This document shows positions 53,317 through 62,022 of a stretch of 64,000 nt of DNA, piece after piece (within the stretch, counting starts at the first letter, position 1; each line of letters begins with the position of its first letter). The stretch lies in NCBI GenBank assembly GCA_023388635.1, contig JAEWFW010000018.1:13055-77054 (forward strand). The letters run 5' to 3'. This DNA comes from Bacillota bacterium (GTDB lineage: Bacteria > Bacillota > Bacilli > Desulfuribacillales > Desulfuribacillaceae). Below the pieces are notes generated by a model. It saw nothing but the letters and a program-made list of their open reading frames with translations, had not been told where the DNA came from and made no database searches. Position numbers and translations under genes: made by a program.

Positions 53317-56300
53317 ATGAATCGTTTGAAAAATATTAAAAAGTTGTTAGTAGCCAACCGTGGAGAAATTGCGATTCGTATCCTTCGTGCCTGTACAGAG
53401 TTGCATATCCGTACAGTTGCCATTTACTCGAAAGAAGATATCGCATCGCTTCACCGTTTTAAGGCAGACGAGACGTATTTAGTCGGAAAAGGTAAAAAAC
53501 CGATCGACGCGTATCTGGATATTGAAGGAATTATTGAAATTGCAAAACAAAATGATGTCGATGCCATCCATCCCGGATATGGATTTTTAGCTGAAAATAT
53601 TCATCTTGCCAGACGTTGCAAAGAAGAGGGCATTACATTTATCGGTCCTGAGCTGATTCACTTAGATATGTTTGGTGATAAAGTCAAGGCAAGAGAGCAG
53701 GCGATTGCTGCCGGTATTCCTGTTATTCCCGGAAGCGATGGTCCTGTGCAATCCTTAAATGAGGTGCGTCAATTTGCTGAACAACATGGACTGCCGTTAA
53801 TTATTAAAGCAGCCCTTGGCGGCGGCGGACGCGGAATGCGGATTGTCCGGGCGCTTGATGAACTGGAAGAAGCGTATGACCGTGCGAAGTCAGAGGCAAA
53901 GTCTGCTTTTGGCAGTGATGAAATATATGTAGAACGCTTTATTGAGAATCCAAAGCATATCGAAGTGCAAATTATTGCGGATACCCATGGAGAAATTGTG
54001 CACTTATATGAACGGGATTGCTCTGTACAGCGACGTCATCAGAAAGTTGTGGAAGTCGCTCCCAGCCTTTCGTTAAGTGAAGAGTTGAGACAGCAAATTT
54101 TCAACGCGGCTGTTACGCTGTGCAAAAAAGTTAAATATGTCAATGCCGGAACCGTTGAGTTCCTGGTCACACCTGACGGGGAGTTTTATTTCATTGAAGT
54201 CAACCCGAGAATCCAAGTAGAGCACACGGTGACAGAGATGATCACAGGTATCGATATTGTGCAGACACAATTGCTGATTGCTAATGGGGAACATTTGCAT
54301 GGACCGGTGATCGGCATTCCGGAACAGTCGAAGATTGCATGTAACGGATATGCAATCCAGTCACGGGTGACGACCGAAGACCCATTGAATAATTTCTTGC
54401 CGGATACGGGTAAGATTACTGCTTACCGCACTAGTGGGGGATTTGGTGTACGTCTTGACGGAGGTAACGGATTCCAGGGTGCTGTGATTACGCCGTACTA
54501 TGATTCGTTGCTCGTAAAGGTGACGACATGGGCATTGACGTTTGAGCAAGCGGCGGCTAAAATGGTGCGCAACCTGCGTGAATTCCGGATACGCGGACTA
54601 AAGACAAATATATTGTTCTTGGAAAATGTCGTACGGCATGAGAAGTTTTTGACAGGACAATACAATACTTCATTTATCGATACAACTCCTGAGCTCTTTG
54701 ATTTTCCGATCATGCGAGACCGCGGGACGAAATTAATGACGTTCATCGGAGAGACGATTGTCAATGGCTATCCTGGTTTGGACAAAAATGCGCGTCCTGT
54801 ATTGGAGCAAGCGATGATACCAAAATTCGACCAGTCCCAATCAATTCCTTCTGGTACGAAGCAAATTCTTGATGAGCGGGGACCAAAAGGAGTTGCCGAT
54901 TGGGTTAAGGAACAGAATAAAGTACTGTTGACCGATACGACATTCCGCGATGCCCACCAGTCGTTATTGGCGACGCGTATGCGCACACATGATATGAATT
55001 TAATTGCCGAACCAACAGCGCGTTTGCTGCCGAACCTCTTTTCTGTGGAAATGTGGGGCGGGGCTACGTATGATGTGGCGATGCGCTTTCTGCATGAAGA
55101 TCCTTGGGAACGTCTGGCGGTATTGCGCAAGAAGATGCCGAATTTACTGTTCCAGATGTTGCTGCGCGGTTCCAATGCTGTGGGATACACGAACTATCCA
55201 GATAATTTAATTCGCGAATTTGTCAAACATTCTGCCGAAGCGGGCATTGACGTGTTCCGCATTTTCGACAGTTTGAACTGGATTGAAGGCATGCGTCTAG
55301 CGATTGAGGCAACCTGTGAAGCCGGAAAAATTGCCGAAGCGGCTATCTGTTATACAGGTGACATTCTTGACCCGATGCGCAGTAAATACGATATCAATTA
55401 TTATAGAAACTTTGCGATTGAATTAGAAAAGACAGGTGCCCATTTCCTCGGAATTAAAGATATGGCAGGTTTATTGAAACCGGAAGCGGCATATCGTCTC
55501 GTAACAACATTGAAAGAAGCCGTTAACATTCCGATCCACCTTCACATGCATGATACGAGTGGAAACGGAATTTACTCCTATGTCAGAGCGATCGAAGCCG
55601 GTGTCGATATTGTCGACGTAGCTGCCGGCAGCATGGCAGGGCAGACTTCGCAGCCGAGTGCCAACAGCCTCTATTATGCGCTGGCAGGTTCGGAGCGCCG
55701 ACCGGATATTTCGATCAATGCTCTTGAGAGCATCGGCAATTTCTGGGAAGCAACTCGTAAATTTTATAGCGGTTTTGAAAGCGGCATGGTGGCTCCGCAT
55801 ACAGAAGTTTATCAGCATGAGATGCCAGGCGGGCAATACAGTAATCTCCAGCAGCAGGCAAAAGCAGTTGGCTTAAGCCATCGTTGGGAAGACGTGAAGA
55901 AAATGTACCGCACCGTTAACGACATGTTTGGCGACATCGTCAAAGTGACGCCGTCGTCGAAAGTTGTCGGTGATATGGCGCTATTCATGGTACAGAACAA
56001 ATTGACAGAAGAGGATATTTACCAGCGTGGTGATACGCTGGACTTCCCGCAGTCTGTTGTCGAGCTGTTCCAAGGTCAATTGGGGCAGCCGTATCAGGGT
56101 TTCCCAGAGAAATTGCAGAAGATTATCCTAAAGGGCAAAGAACCGATTACTGTGCGTCCTGGTGAATTGATGGAACCGGTCGATTTGCAAGCGATACGCA
56201 AAGAGCTATCGGAGAAATTCGAAAAGGAAATCACTGATTTTGATGTGCTCTCTTATGCGCTCTATCCAAAGGTGTATGAAGAGTTTGCCAAATTCGGTGA

Positions 56301-56769
56301 GCGTTTCAGCGAAGTATCATTGTTGGATACACCGACATTCTTCTATGGGTTACGACTCGGTGAAGAGATCGAAGTAGAGATCGAACAAGGGAAAACGCTG
56401 ACGATTAAATTGAATTCGGTATCTAAGCCGCATAGTGACGGTACCCGGGTTGTCTATTTTGAGCTTAATGGGCAGTCTCGCGAAGTGATTATTAAAGATC
56501 AGAGTGTAGAATCGGAGACGACGGTCAGGGAAAAGGCGGATAAATCCAATCCATGCCATATCGGAGCATCGATGCCGGGAACGGTGTTGAAGACCCTCGT
56601 ATCGAAAGGCGATAAGGTGCGCAGAGGCGATCATCTGATTATTACAGAAGCGATGAAAATGGAGACGACGGTGCAAGCGGCATTTGATGGGGAAGTAGTA
56701 GCTGTTCATGTGAAGAACGGCGAAGCCATTCAAGCTGGTGATCTATTGATTGAATTGAGCCGTGTGTAA
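53317..56769 (+). CDS. pyc: Pyruvate carboxylase
   Basis: This 1150-residue biotin enzyme makes oxaloacetate from pyruvate, bicarbonate and ATP. The biotin carboxylase domain (1-455) has the ATP loop LGGGGRGMRIV and NPRIQVEHTVTE. The carboxyltransferase domain (about 530-800) begins LLTDTTFRDAHQSLLATRMRT. A C-terminal biotin carrier domain holds the biotinyl lysine K1114 in EAMKMET. The length is normal. GGGAGGTG precedes the ATG. Monocistronic, with its own repeat-containing promoter region and a terminator. It replenishes oxaloacetate for aspartate and glutamate families; the neighbouring glutamate dehydrogenase fits this. Confidence 0.98.
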   Translation: MNRLKNIKKLLVANRGEIAIRILRACTELHIRTVAIYSKEDIASLHRFKADETYLVGKGKKPIDAYLDIEGIIEIAKQNDVDAIHPGYGFLAENIHLARRCKEEGITFIGPELIHLDMFGDKVKAREQAIAAGIPVIPGSDGPVQSLNEVRQFAEQHGLPLIIKAALGGGGRGMRIVRALDELEEAYDRAKSEAKSAFGSDEIYVERFIENPKHIEVQIIADTHGEIVHLYERDCSVQRRHQKVVEVAPSLSLSEELRQQIFNAAVTLCKKVKYVNAGTVEFLVTPDGEFYFIEVNPRIQVEHTVTEMITGIDIVQTQLLIANGEHLHGPVIGIPEQSKIACNGYAIQSRVTTEDPLNNFLPDTGKITAYRTSGGFGVRLDGGNGFQGAVITPYYDSLLVKVTTWALTFEQAAAKMVRNLREFRIRGLKTNILFLENVVRHEKFLTGQYNTSFIDTTPELFDFPIMRDRGTKLMTFIGETIVNGYPGLDKNARPVLEQAMIPKFDQSQSIPSGTKQILDERGPKGVADWVKEQNKVLLTDTTFRDAHQSLLATRMRTHDMNLIAEPTARLLPNLFSVEMWGGATYDVAMRFLHEDPWERLAVLRKKMPNLLFQMLLRGSNAVGYTNYPDNLIREFVKHSAEAGIDVFRIFDSLNWIEGMRLAIEATCEAGKIAEAAICYTGDILDPMRSKYDINYYRNFAIELEKTGAHFLGIKDMAGLLKPEAAYRLVTTLKEAVNIPIHLHMHDTSGNGIYSYVRAIEAGVDIVDVAAGSMAGQTSQPSANSLYYALAGSERRPDISINALESIGNFWEATRKFYSGFESGMVAPHTEVYQHEMPGGQYSNLQQQAKAVGLSHRWEDVKKMYRTVNDMFGDIVKVTPSSKVVGDMALFMVQNKLTEEDIYQRGDTLDFPQSVVELFQGQLGQPYQGFPEKLQKIILKGKEPITVRPGELMEPVDLQAIRKELSEKFEKEITDFDVLSYALYPKVYEEFAKFGERFSEVSLLDTPTFFYGLRLGEEIEVEIEQGKTLTIKLNSVSKPHSDGTRVVYFELNGQSREVIIKDQSVESETTVREKADKSNPCHIGASMPGTVLKTLVSKGDKVRRGDHLIITEAMKMETTVQAAFDGEVVAVHVKNGEAIQAGDLLIELSRV

Positions 56770-56809
56770 ACGAATCATCGATGCAAATGAATAGTTAATG
56801 AAAGGCATT

Positions 56810-56860
56810 AAAGAGTTATTGCGTTGCCAATGATACAATTGGCATGCAATGGCTCTTTTT
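56810..56860 (+). terminator. Terminator after pyc
   Basis: A long interrupted stem (AAAGAG, ATTGC and TTGCCAA pair with TTGGCA, GCAAT and CTCTTT) ends in five Ts. Confidence 0.88.
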
Positions 56861-56942
56861 CCGAGTATTGTCAACCAAAGCGATCGATATGGCGCAGTTT
56901 TTTCTACTTTGTGAAATTTATCGAAACTTTGCAAATTTAACA

Positions 56943-56971
56943 TTTACTTGTTTTTCCTGGTGCGTTATACT
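56943..56971 (+). promoter_or_regulatory. gdhA promoter with overlapping 7-bp inverted repeat
   Basis: TTTACT and TATACT are separated by 17 bases. The inverted repeat TGCGTTA/TAACGCA (56961-56967 and 56983-56989) overlaps the -10 and the expected start, a position suited to a repressor site. Confidence 0.6.
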
Positions 56972-57026
56972 GACAGATAAAGTAACGCATGACAAAGAGA
57001 CTTTATAAAAAACGGAGGTATTTATT

Positions 57027-58376
57027 GTGGCTTTACAGCATCCCTATCTTATGAAAGTGTACGAGCAGGTACAAAAGCGCAACCCAAATGAAGCAGAATT
57101 TCATCAAGCGGTTTTGGAGGTTCTTGAATCTTTGCAACCAGTCGTTGACAGACGTCCAGAGCTTGTCCGTTGGGGGATTTTCGAAAATTTAGTAGAGCCA
57201 GAACGAATTATTAAATTCCGTGTTCCGTGGTTGACAGATTCCGGAGAAGTTAGAGTAAACCGTGGCTTTCGTGTGCAATACAATAGCGCCGTGGGACCTT
57301 ATAAAGGCGGTCTGCGTTTCCATCCTTCCGTATACGAAGGGATTATCAAGTTCCTCGGATTTGAACAAGTGTTTAAAAATGCTTTGACTGGACTGCCGAT
57401 TGGTGGCGGTAAAGGCGGAAGTGATTTTGATCCAAAAGGAAAGAGCGATACGGAAATTATGCGTTTCTGTCAAAGTTTTATGACCGAGTTGTATCGCCAT
57501 ATTGGAGCTGATACCGACGTACCTGCCGGAGATATCGGCGTAGGAGCAAGAGAAGTCGGATATTTGTACGGGCAGTATAAGCGGATTACGAATGAATTGA
57601 CGAACGGTGTCATCACCGGAAAAGGCATTGCCTATGGAGGTAGTTTGGCTCGCAAAGAGGCGACAGGATTTGGGCTATGTTACTTTATGCAAGAAATGCT
57701 GAGAGCTAACGGTCGTTCTTTTGCCGAACGTAAAGTGGTTATTTCCGGATCGGGGAATGTGGCGATCTATGCAGCACAAAAGGCGACAGAAATGGGAGCT
57801 ACTGTGGTTGCAATGTCGGATTCTAACGGATATATTTATGATGCAAATGGAATCGATTTGCAGACTGTGCGCCGCATCAAGGAAGTTGAACGCGGTCGCA
57901 TTAGTGAGTATTTGAATGCACATCCGCAAGCAGTCTATGCAGAGGGATGTCGAGAAATATGGAGCACTCCATGCGATATTGCCCTGCCGTGTGCGACGCA
58001 GAATGAATTGGACGAACAAGGAGCACGACACTTAATAGACAATGGATGCTTTGCCGTGGGTGAGGGAGCCAATATGCCTACGACAATCGAAGCGACGAAT
58101 CTTTTCTTGGATCATGGAATTTTGTTTGCCCCAGGAAAAGCGGCGAATGCAGGAGGAGTTGCAACTTCAGCACTGGAAATGAGTCAAAACTCTATTCGTT
58201 ATGCCTGGACATTCGAAGAAGTCGATGAGAAATTGCAGCAGATTATGGTTAACATTTATCGCAATGCGGCACAAGCAGCGAAAGAATATGGATTTGAAGG
58301 AAATATTGTCGTCGGAGCCAATATAGCTGGGTTTAACAAAGTGGCAGACTGCATGTTAGCACAAGGTATCGTATAA
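57027..58376 (+). CDS. gdhA: NADP-type glutamate dehydrogenase
   Basis: This 449-residue enzyme interconverts 2-oxoglutarate plus ammonium and glutamate. The substrate region KGGLRFHPSV and the catalytic lysine segment GGGKGGSDFDPKGKS are present, and GSGNVAIYAAQKA is the nucleotide-binding loop. The length (~450) and the N-terminus are those of hexameric NADP-dependent anabolic enzymes. The start is GTG, eight bases after CGGAGG; an ATG eight codons later is less well placed. Confidence 0.95.
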   Translation: MALQHPYLMKVYEQVQKRNPNEAEFHQAVLEVLESLQPVVDRRPELVRWGIFENLVEPERIIKFRVPWLTDSGEVRVNRGFRVQYNSAVGPYKGGLRFHPSVYEGIIKFLGFEQVFKNALTGLPIGGGKGGSDFDPKGKSDTEIMRFCQSFMTELYRHIGADTDVPAGDIGVGAREVGYLYGQYKRITNELTNGVITGKGIAYGGSLARKEATGFGLCYFMQEMLRANGRSFAERKVVISGSGNVAIYAAQKATEMGATVVAMSDSNGYIYDANGIDLQTVRRIKEVERGRISEYLNAHPQAVYAEGCREIWSTPCDIALPCATQNELDEQGARHLIDNGCFAVGEGANMPTTIEATNLFLDHGILFAPGKAANAGGVATSALEMSQNSIRYAWTFEEVDEKLQQIMVNIYRNAAQAAKEYGFEGNIVVGANIAGFNKVADCMLAQGIV

Positions 58377-58397
58377 TTCCATAAAGCATGCAAATCC

Positions 58398-58426
58398 TTT
58401 ACGAATAGGCGGATTATATTTATAAT
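58398..58426 (+). promoter_or_regulatory. SigA promoter of the phosphoesterase-like gene
   Basis: TTTACG and a consensus TATAAT are separated by exactly 17 bases, 55 bases before the start codon. Confidence 0.7.
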
Positions 58427-58481
58427 TTCTGTGTACAATGATATAGAAAGATTTACAAGTAATGTAAAAGAGGGGTCGACT

Positions 58482-59333
58482 ATGAGACGAATGATCTGGT
58501 TGTATCGAGCAGGATTACTACTGACGATTGTGGTCCTTTTATCTATGGGAAATAGCTACGTGTCTTTGCAGGAAGAAGAGATTACTGTCGAAGGTCGGGA
58601 GGTCCTGGACAAGCCAGTGCGTGTTTTACAATTGTCGGATTTTCACGGCAAGACATTTAGTAATAATCAACGCAATTTGCGGCTGATGTTTGACCGTCTT
58701 GACTACGATGTGGTCGCTTTAACGGGTAACGTCCTCGGCGAGAAAGCAAGGGACTTTCGTTTTATCGAGCCGATGCTCAAATATTTTCAAGAGCAAGGTA
58801 AACCAGTATTATTTGTGACCGGTAGTCATGATGTGGATAATCCACTATACTCTGAATTCAAACAACTATTGGAGACGTATGGTACAGTGATGCTTGATAA
58901 TGCGAATTATGCATATTCGGATGCAACGGGAAAAACTAGCGTTTCCTTTGTAGGGTTAAGCGACCCGAATGTGACTGATATTAGCACTTCACAGCCGATC
59001 GTCACCGGATATTTGGAAGAAGCACGGAATGCCGATAATATTACGGTATTATTAGCAAATCGTCCCACATTAATTGAACAGTTTCGTGGCAAGGCGGATA
59101 TCATATTAAGCGGTAATGCTTTGGGTGGACAAGTGCGCCTGCCTTTTATCGGCGGATTATATGCCATGGATCAAGGATGGTTCCCTGAATACGATTATGG
59201 TTTGTTCACCGAAACCGATAGCACCGGAGGACAAACACAGATGTACGTGAGTAAAGGATTAGGGAGCACTATAATCCCCGGTCGACTATTTAATTTTCCG
59301 GGAGTAGCGTTGCTGACGATTCAACCTGACTAA
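58482..59333 (+). CDS. Membrane-anchored metallophosphoesterase-like protein with replaced metal ligands
   Basis: This 283-residue protein has an N-terminal membrane anchor (about 8-26) and the overall layout of YkuE-type calcineurin-like phosphoesterases. The first motif DFH (D53, H55) is kept. The second reads LTGNVLGE with N83 for the metal Asp. The third reads TGSHD with S115 for the metal Asn. The last reads SGNALGGQVRLP, where GHTHGGQ is expected (N212 and L214 for both His). It is probably inactive or uses another mechanism. The reading frame is intact, so this is divergence rather than decay. AGAGGGG precedes the ATG. Confidence 0.85.
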   Translation: MRRMIWLYRAGLLLTIVVLLSMGNSYVSLQEEEITVEGREVLDKPVRVLQLSDFHGKTFSNNQRNLRLMFDRLDYDVVALTGNVLGEKARDFRFIEPMLKYFQEQGKPVLFVTGSHDVDNPLYSEFKQLLETYGTVMLDNANYAYSDATGKTSVSFVGLSDPNVTDISTSQPIVTGYLEEARNADNITVLLANRPTLIEQFRGKADIILSGNALGGQVRLPFIGGLYAMDQGWFPEYDYGLFTETDSTGGQTQMYVSKGLGSTIIPGRLFNFPGVALLTIQPD

Positions 59334-59393
59334 CTTAGCGTAAGCCCTCACCTCGTTAGGTAGTGTCCAACGCTAACTAAGTCATGCATTTGC

Positions 59394-59453
59394 AGTTCTA
59401 AAATTCAGATGGAGTAAAAGAGTCTCCACCTGAATTAAGAACTTGCTTCAATA
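59394..59453. repeat. Long imperfect hairpin after the phosphoesterase-like gene
   Basis: AGTTCT, AAATTCAG and TGGAG pair in order with CTCCA, CTGAATT and AGAACT, forming a ~22-bp interrupted stem. No T-run follows. It could stop transcription weakly or stabilise the mRNA 3' end. Confidence 0.55.
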
Positions 59454-59493
59454 ACTGTGGATTTCGCCTGTAAAATGGGCATTTGTGTATATC

Positions 59494-59519
59494 ACTACTA
59501 GGTTCTTGTGCATATAGTA
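59494..59519 (+). promoter_or_regulatory. Possible SigK-type promoter of the LysM gene
   Basis: CATATAGTA fits the SigK -10 pattern CATANNNTA, and an AC lies 15 bases upstream (16-17 is usual). No SigA-like -10 is better placed. A late mother-cell promoter would suit a coat-type protein. Confidence 0.3.
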
Positions 59520-59548
59520 AATTGACTATATTTTAAGGAGGACTTTTA

Positions 59549-60124
59549 GTGGAACATAAAAATACACAGTCGTATGTCGTCAAACCCGGCGATACCATGA
59601 CTGCCATTGCAAAGAAGCATAATACGACAGTAGATACATTGATGAAACTAAATCCGCAAATTACGGATGCTAATCGCATATATCCAGGTCAGGTGATTAT
59701 GGTTCCTGTAGCGCAAGGCGGCCATGGAGGAAACGGTGGTCATAGCGGTCAAGGCAATCATGGTTGGTGTGGATGCCCGGGGCAGATGCCACAGCAGAAT
59801 TTCCCATCGCAGATGTTTCCGTCGATGACATTCCCGACCCAGCAGAGTCAATCACCATATCCTTGCTTCCCACCAGGAAACCCTTGCTCCGGTTGGTCAA
59901 TGCCGCAACAACCAACTCCATATCCATCCGGTCAAATGCCGAACAATTGGTGGATGAACCAGCAAGGAATGGGATACGATAATTGGAACAATATGAACCC
60001 AGGAATGGGAAACAATACCAGCTGGGGAGATTGGAACAACACGGATTGGGGCAATTTCGCGAATCCGGCAAATGACACGGCAAGCATTCAACAAGCACCG
60101 AATGCGAGAAAAAGACAAAAATAA
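59549..60124 (+). CDS. LysM protein with Gly/Pro/Asn/Trp-rich tail, coat-like
   Basis: This 191-residue protein has one N-terminal LysM domain (about 7-54: YVVKPGDTMTAIAKKHNTTVDTLMKLNPQI...IYPGQVIMVP), which binds peptidoglycan or related glycans, but no signal peptide. The rest is low complexity: GGHGG runs, then PQQ/PFP segments, then WN/MG/NN repeats. This layout (cytosolic LysM plus repetitive tail) resembles spore coat morphogenetic proteins such as SafA, suggesting assembly onto the cortex from the mother cell. That role is inferred. GTG start, seven bases after AAGGAGG. Confidence 0.82.
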   Translation: MEHKNTQSYVVKPGDTMTAIAKKHNTTVDTLMKLNPQITDANRIYPGQVIMVPVAQGGHGGNGGHSGQGNHGWCGCPGQMPQQNFPSQMFPSMTFPTQQSQSPYPCFPPGNPCSGWSMPQQPTPYPSGQMPNNWWMNQQGMGYDNWNNMNPGMGNNTSWGDWNNTDWGNFANPANDTASIQQAPNARKRQK

Positions 60125-60167
60125 ATCTCCAAGAATTTTACAACAGAACTGAACAAGAACGAAAATA

Positions 60168-60195
60168 AAATAAGGGGACAATTGTCCTCTTATTT
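60168..60195 (+). terminator. Terminator after the LysM gene
   Basis: A 14-base inverted repeat with one G-T mismatch (AAATAAGGGGACAA and TTGTCCTCTTATTT) folds with essentially no loop spacer and ends in TTATTTC. The T-tract is interrupted. Confidence 0.6.
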
Positions 60196-60224
60196 CAATT
60201 CATGGAAAGAGGTGTGGATCGTAG

Positions 60225-61118
60225 ATGAAAAATTTACAATGCTCGATTGCACAAATCAGTCCCGTACTCGGCGACATTCGGAGAAATTTAGACACGCATT
60301 TGAGATTTATCGAAAAGGCAAAGCAGCAGAAATCGGATGTACTCGTTTTTCCCGAATTAAGCCTGACGGGATATACGCTCCAAGATTTGACCTACGATGT
60401 GGCGCTGACGATCGACAGCCAGCCGATTCAACAAATTGTCAGTCAAAGTCAGGAAATGGATATTATTTTTAGTTTTGTGGAAGAAGATGCGACCCATTCT
60501 TTCTATATTTCTACGGCGTATGCTTCTAAAGGGAAGTTGTCTCATGTACATAGAAAAGTATATTTACCGACATATGGGTTGTTTGATGAAGCAAGGTATT
60601 TTGATGCGGGAAATCGGGTACAAGCTTTCGATACGGAGCATGCAAGAGCAGGAGTCTTAATCTGCGAAGATGCTTGGCATCCATCAACTGCTTACATATT
60701 AAGTACCGATGGTGCGCACATCATTTATGTCGTAGCAGCTAGTCCTGGTAGAGGGATGAAAGACGGGGAGATACAATCCGATACTTGGTGGCAGACGACG
60801 ATACGCTCATACGCGCAATTGCATGGAGTATTCGTCGTGTATGCTAACCGCGTCGGTATCGAAGACGGGCTGGTTTTTGCCGGAGGCTCGTCAATTTTTG
60901 ATTCGGAAGGGACACAAATCGTTAAGGCATCGTATTTGGAAGAGGAATTAATTACGGCGAATCTCGATTTTCATAAATTGCGCCGCAGTCGGATCGCCAA
61001 TCCGCTAATGAGAAATGAGAAAATAGAAATTACGATCAACGAATTACAGCGTATAGCACAATCTCCCTGTGGCAATTCATTGCGTACAAATCTGCAAAAG
61101 GGCGGTGGATTGTTATGA
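60225..61118 (+). CDS. Nitrilase-type glutaminase subunit of a split NAD synthetase
   Basis: This 297-residue carbon-nitrogen hydrolase has the full Glu-Lys-Cys triad: FPELSLTGY, HRKVYLPTYG and LICEDAWHP. It matches the N-terminal glutaminase half of bacterial NadE, including MQCSIAQISPVLGDI-like N-terminus and TDGAHIIYVVAASPGRG. It ends where the synthetase domain would begin, and its stop overlaps the next start by four bases (ATGA). It should release ammonia from glutamine for the neighbouring NAD synthetase. AAGAGGTG lies about ten bases before the ATG. Confidence 0.87.
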   Translation: MKNLQCSIAQISPVLGDIRRNLDTHLRFIEKAKQQKSDVLVFPELSLTGYTLQDLTYDVALTIDSQPIQQIVSQSQEMDIIFSFVEEDATHSFYISTAYASKGKLSHVHRKVYLPTYGLFDEARYFDAGNRVQAFDTEHARAGVLICEDAWHPSTAYILSTDGAHIIYVVAASPGRGMKDGEIQSDTWWQTTIRSYAQLHGVFVVYANRVGIEDGLVFAGGSSIFDSEGTQIVKASYLEEELITANLDFHKLRRSRIANPLMRNEKIEITINELQRIAQSPCGNSLRTNLQKGGGLL

Positions 61119-61951
61119 TGCTTGACTCGAAAATATTGCAAATTGATGCGGAATTGACGACGACGGTATTGACGAAATTTATAAAAGAAGAAGTGCATAA
61201 AGTCGGTATGCAAAAAGTTGTCATGGGGCTTTCGGGAGGGATTGATTCTGCTGTTGTAGCGTATTTAGCTGCGAGAGCATTGGGAGCAGACAATGTCCTT
61301 GCTGTTATGATGCCCTATAAAACGAGTAATGCGGGCAGCGTAGAAGATGCTAAAAAAGTCGTCAGCGATCTGGGAATTCCGTCGAAGCTGATAGAGATAA
61401 CACCGATGATTGATGCGTATTTTTCTCAATATGTTGAGGAGAATTTCCATATGCTGCGCAAAGGAAATAAGATGGCTCGAGAGCGCATGACAATTTTATA
61501 TGACCAGTCATCAGCTTTGCCCGGGTTAGTTATCGGGACGAGCAATAAGACAGAATTGCTATTGGGGTACGGTACGATCTATGGGGACATGGCTTCGGCA
61601 CTTAATCCCATAGGAGATATTTACAAAAACCAAATTTATCAACTTGCCAGATACTTGCAAGTTCCGCAATCGCTGATTGATAAGGCGCCCAGTGCTGACT
61701 TGTGGGAAGGGCAGACCGATGAACAAGAATTGGGCTATCGCTATGATGATCTCGATTGTTTCCTCTATTATAAATATGATTGCAGATATACAGACAAAGA
61801 ATTGTCAGAATTTTTCGATGAATCCTTTATTGAGAATGTCAATAAAAAAGTACAGGTGAACCATTATAAGCGCAAATCACCGGTGATCGCGAAGATTTCT
61901 CATCGTTCGGTCGGACATGATTTTCTCTATCCGCGAGATTGGAACTATTAG
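61115..61951 (+). CDS. nadE: NAD synthetase (ATP-PPase domain)
   Basis: This 278-residue enzyme amidates nicotinic acid adenine dinucleotide to NAD using ATP. The PP-loop is GLSGGIDSAVVAYLAA; GTSNKTELLLGYGTIYGDMASALNPIGDIYK and KAPSADLWEGQTDEQELGY are family blocks. With the upstream glutaminase the total is 575 residues, the length of the fused enzyme. The two genes overlap by four bases, and GGTGG gives this one its own SD. A stand-alone ammonia-dependent NadE is the alternative, but the coupled glutaminase argues for a two-subunit enzyme. Confidence 0.93.
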   Translation: MMLDSKILQIDAELTTTVLTKFIKEEVHKVGMQKVVMGLSGGIDSAVVAYLAARALGADNVLAVMMPYKTSNAGSVEDAKKVVSDLGIPSKLIEITPMIDAYFSQYVEENFHMLRKGNKMARERMTILYDQSSALPGLVIGTSNKTELLLGYGTIYGDMASALNPIGDIYKNQIYQLARYLQVPQSLIDKAPSADLWEGQTDEQELGYRYDDLDCFLYYKYDCRYTDKELSEFFDESFIENVNKKVQVNHYKRKSPVIAKISHRSVGHDFLYPRDWNY

Positions 61952-62022
61952 TTTACCGATAGTTCGCACTATGTTACAATATAACATGCTCAAATTTTTA
62001 TAATTCGGATGGAGTGAAATAC

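Noticed and set aside
61115..61118. Sequencing frameshift between glutaminase and NAD synthetase
   Set aside because: The second gene has its own ATG and SD, the overlap is a normal ATGA coupling, and no residues of either domain are missing.
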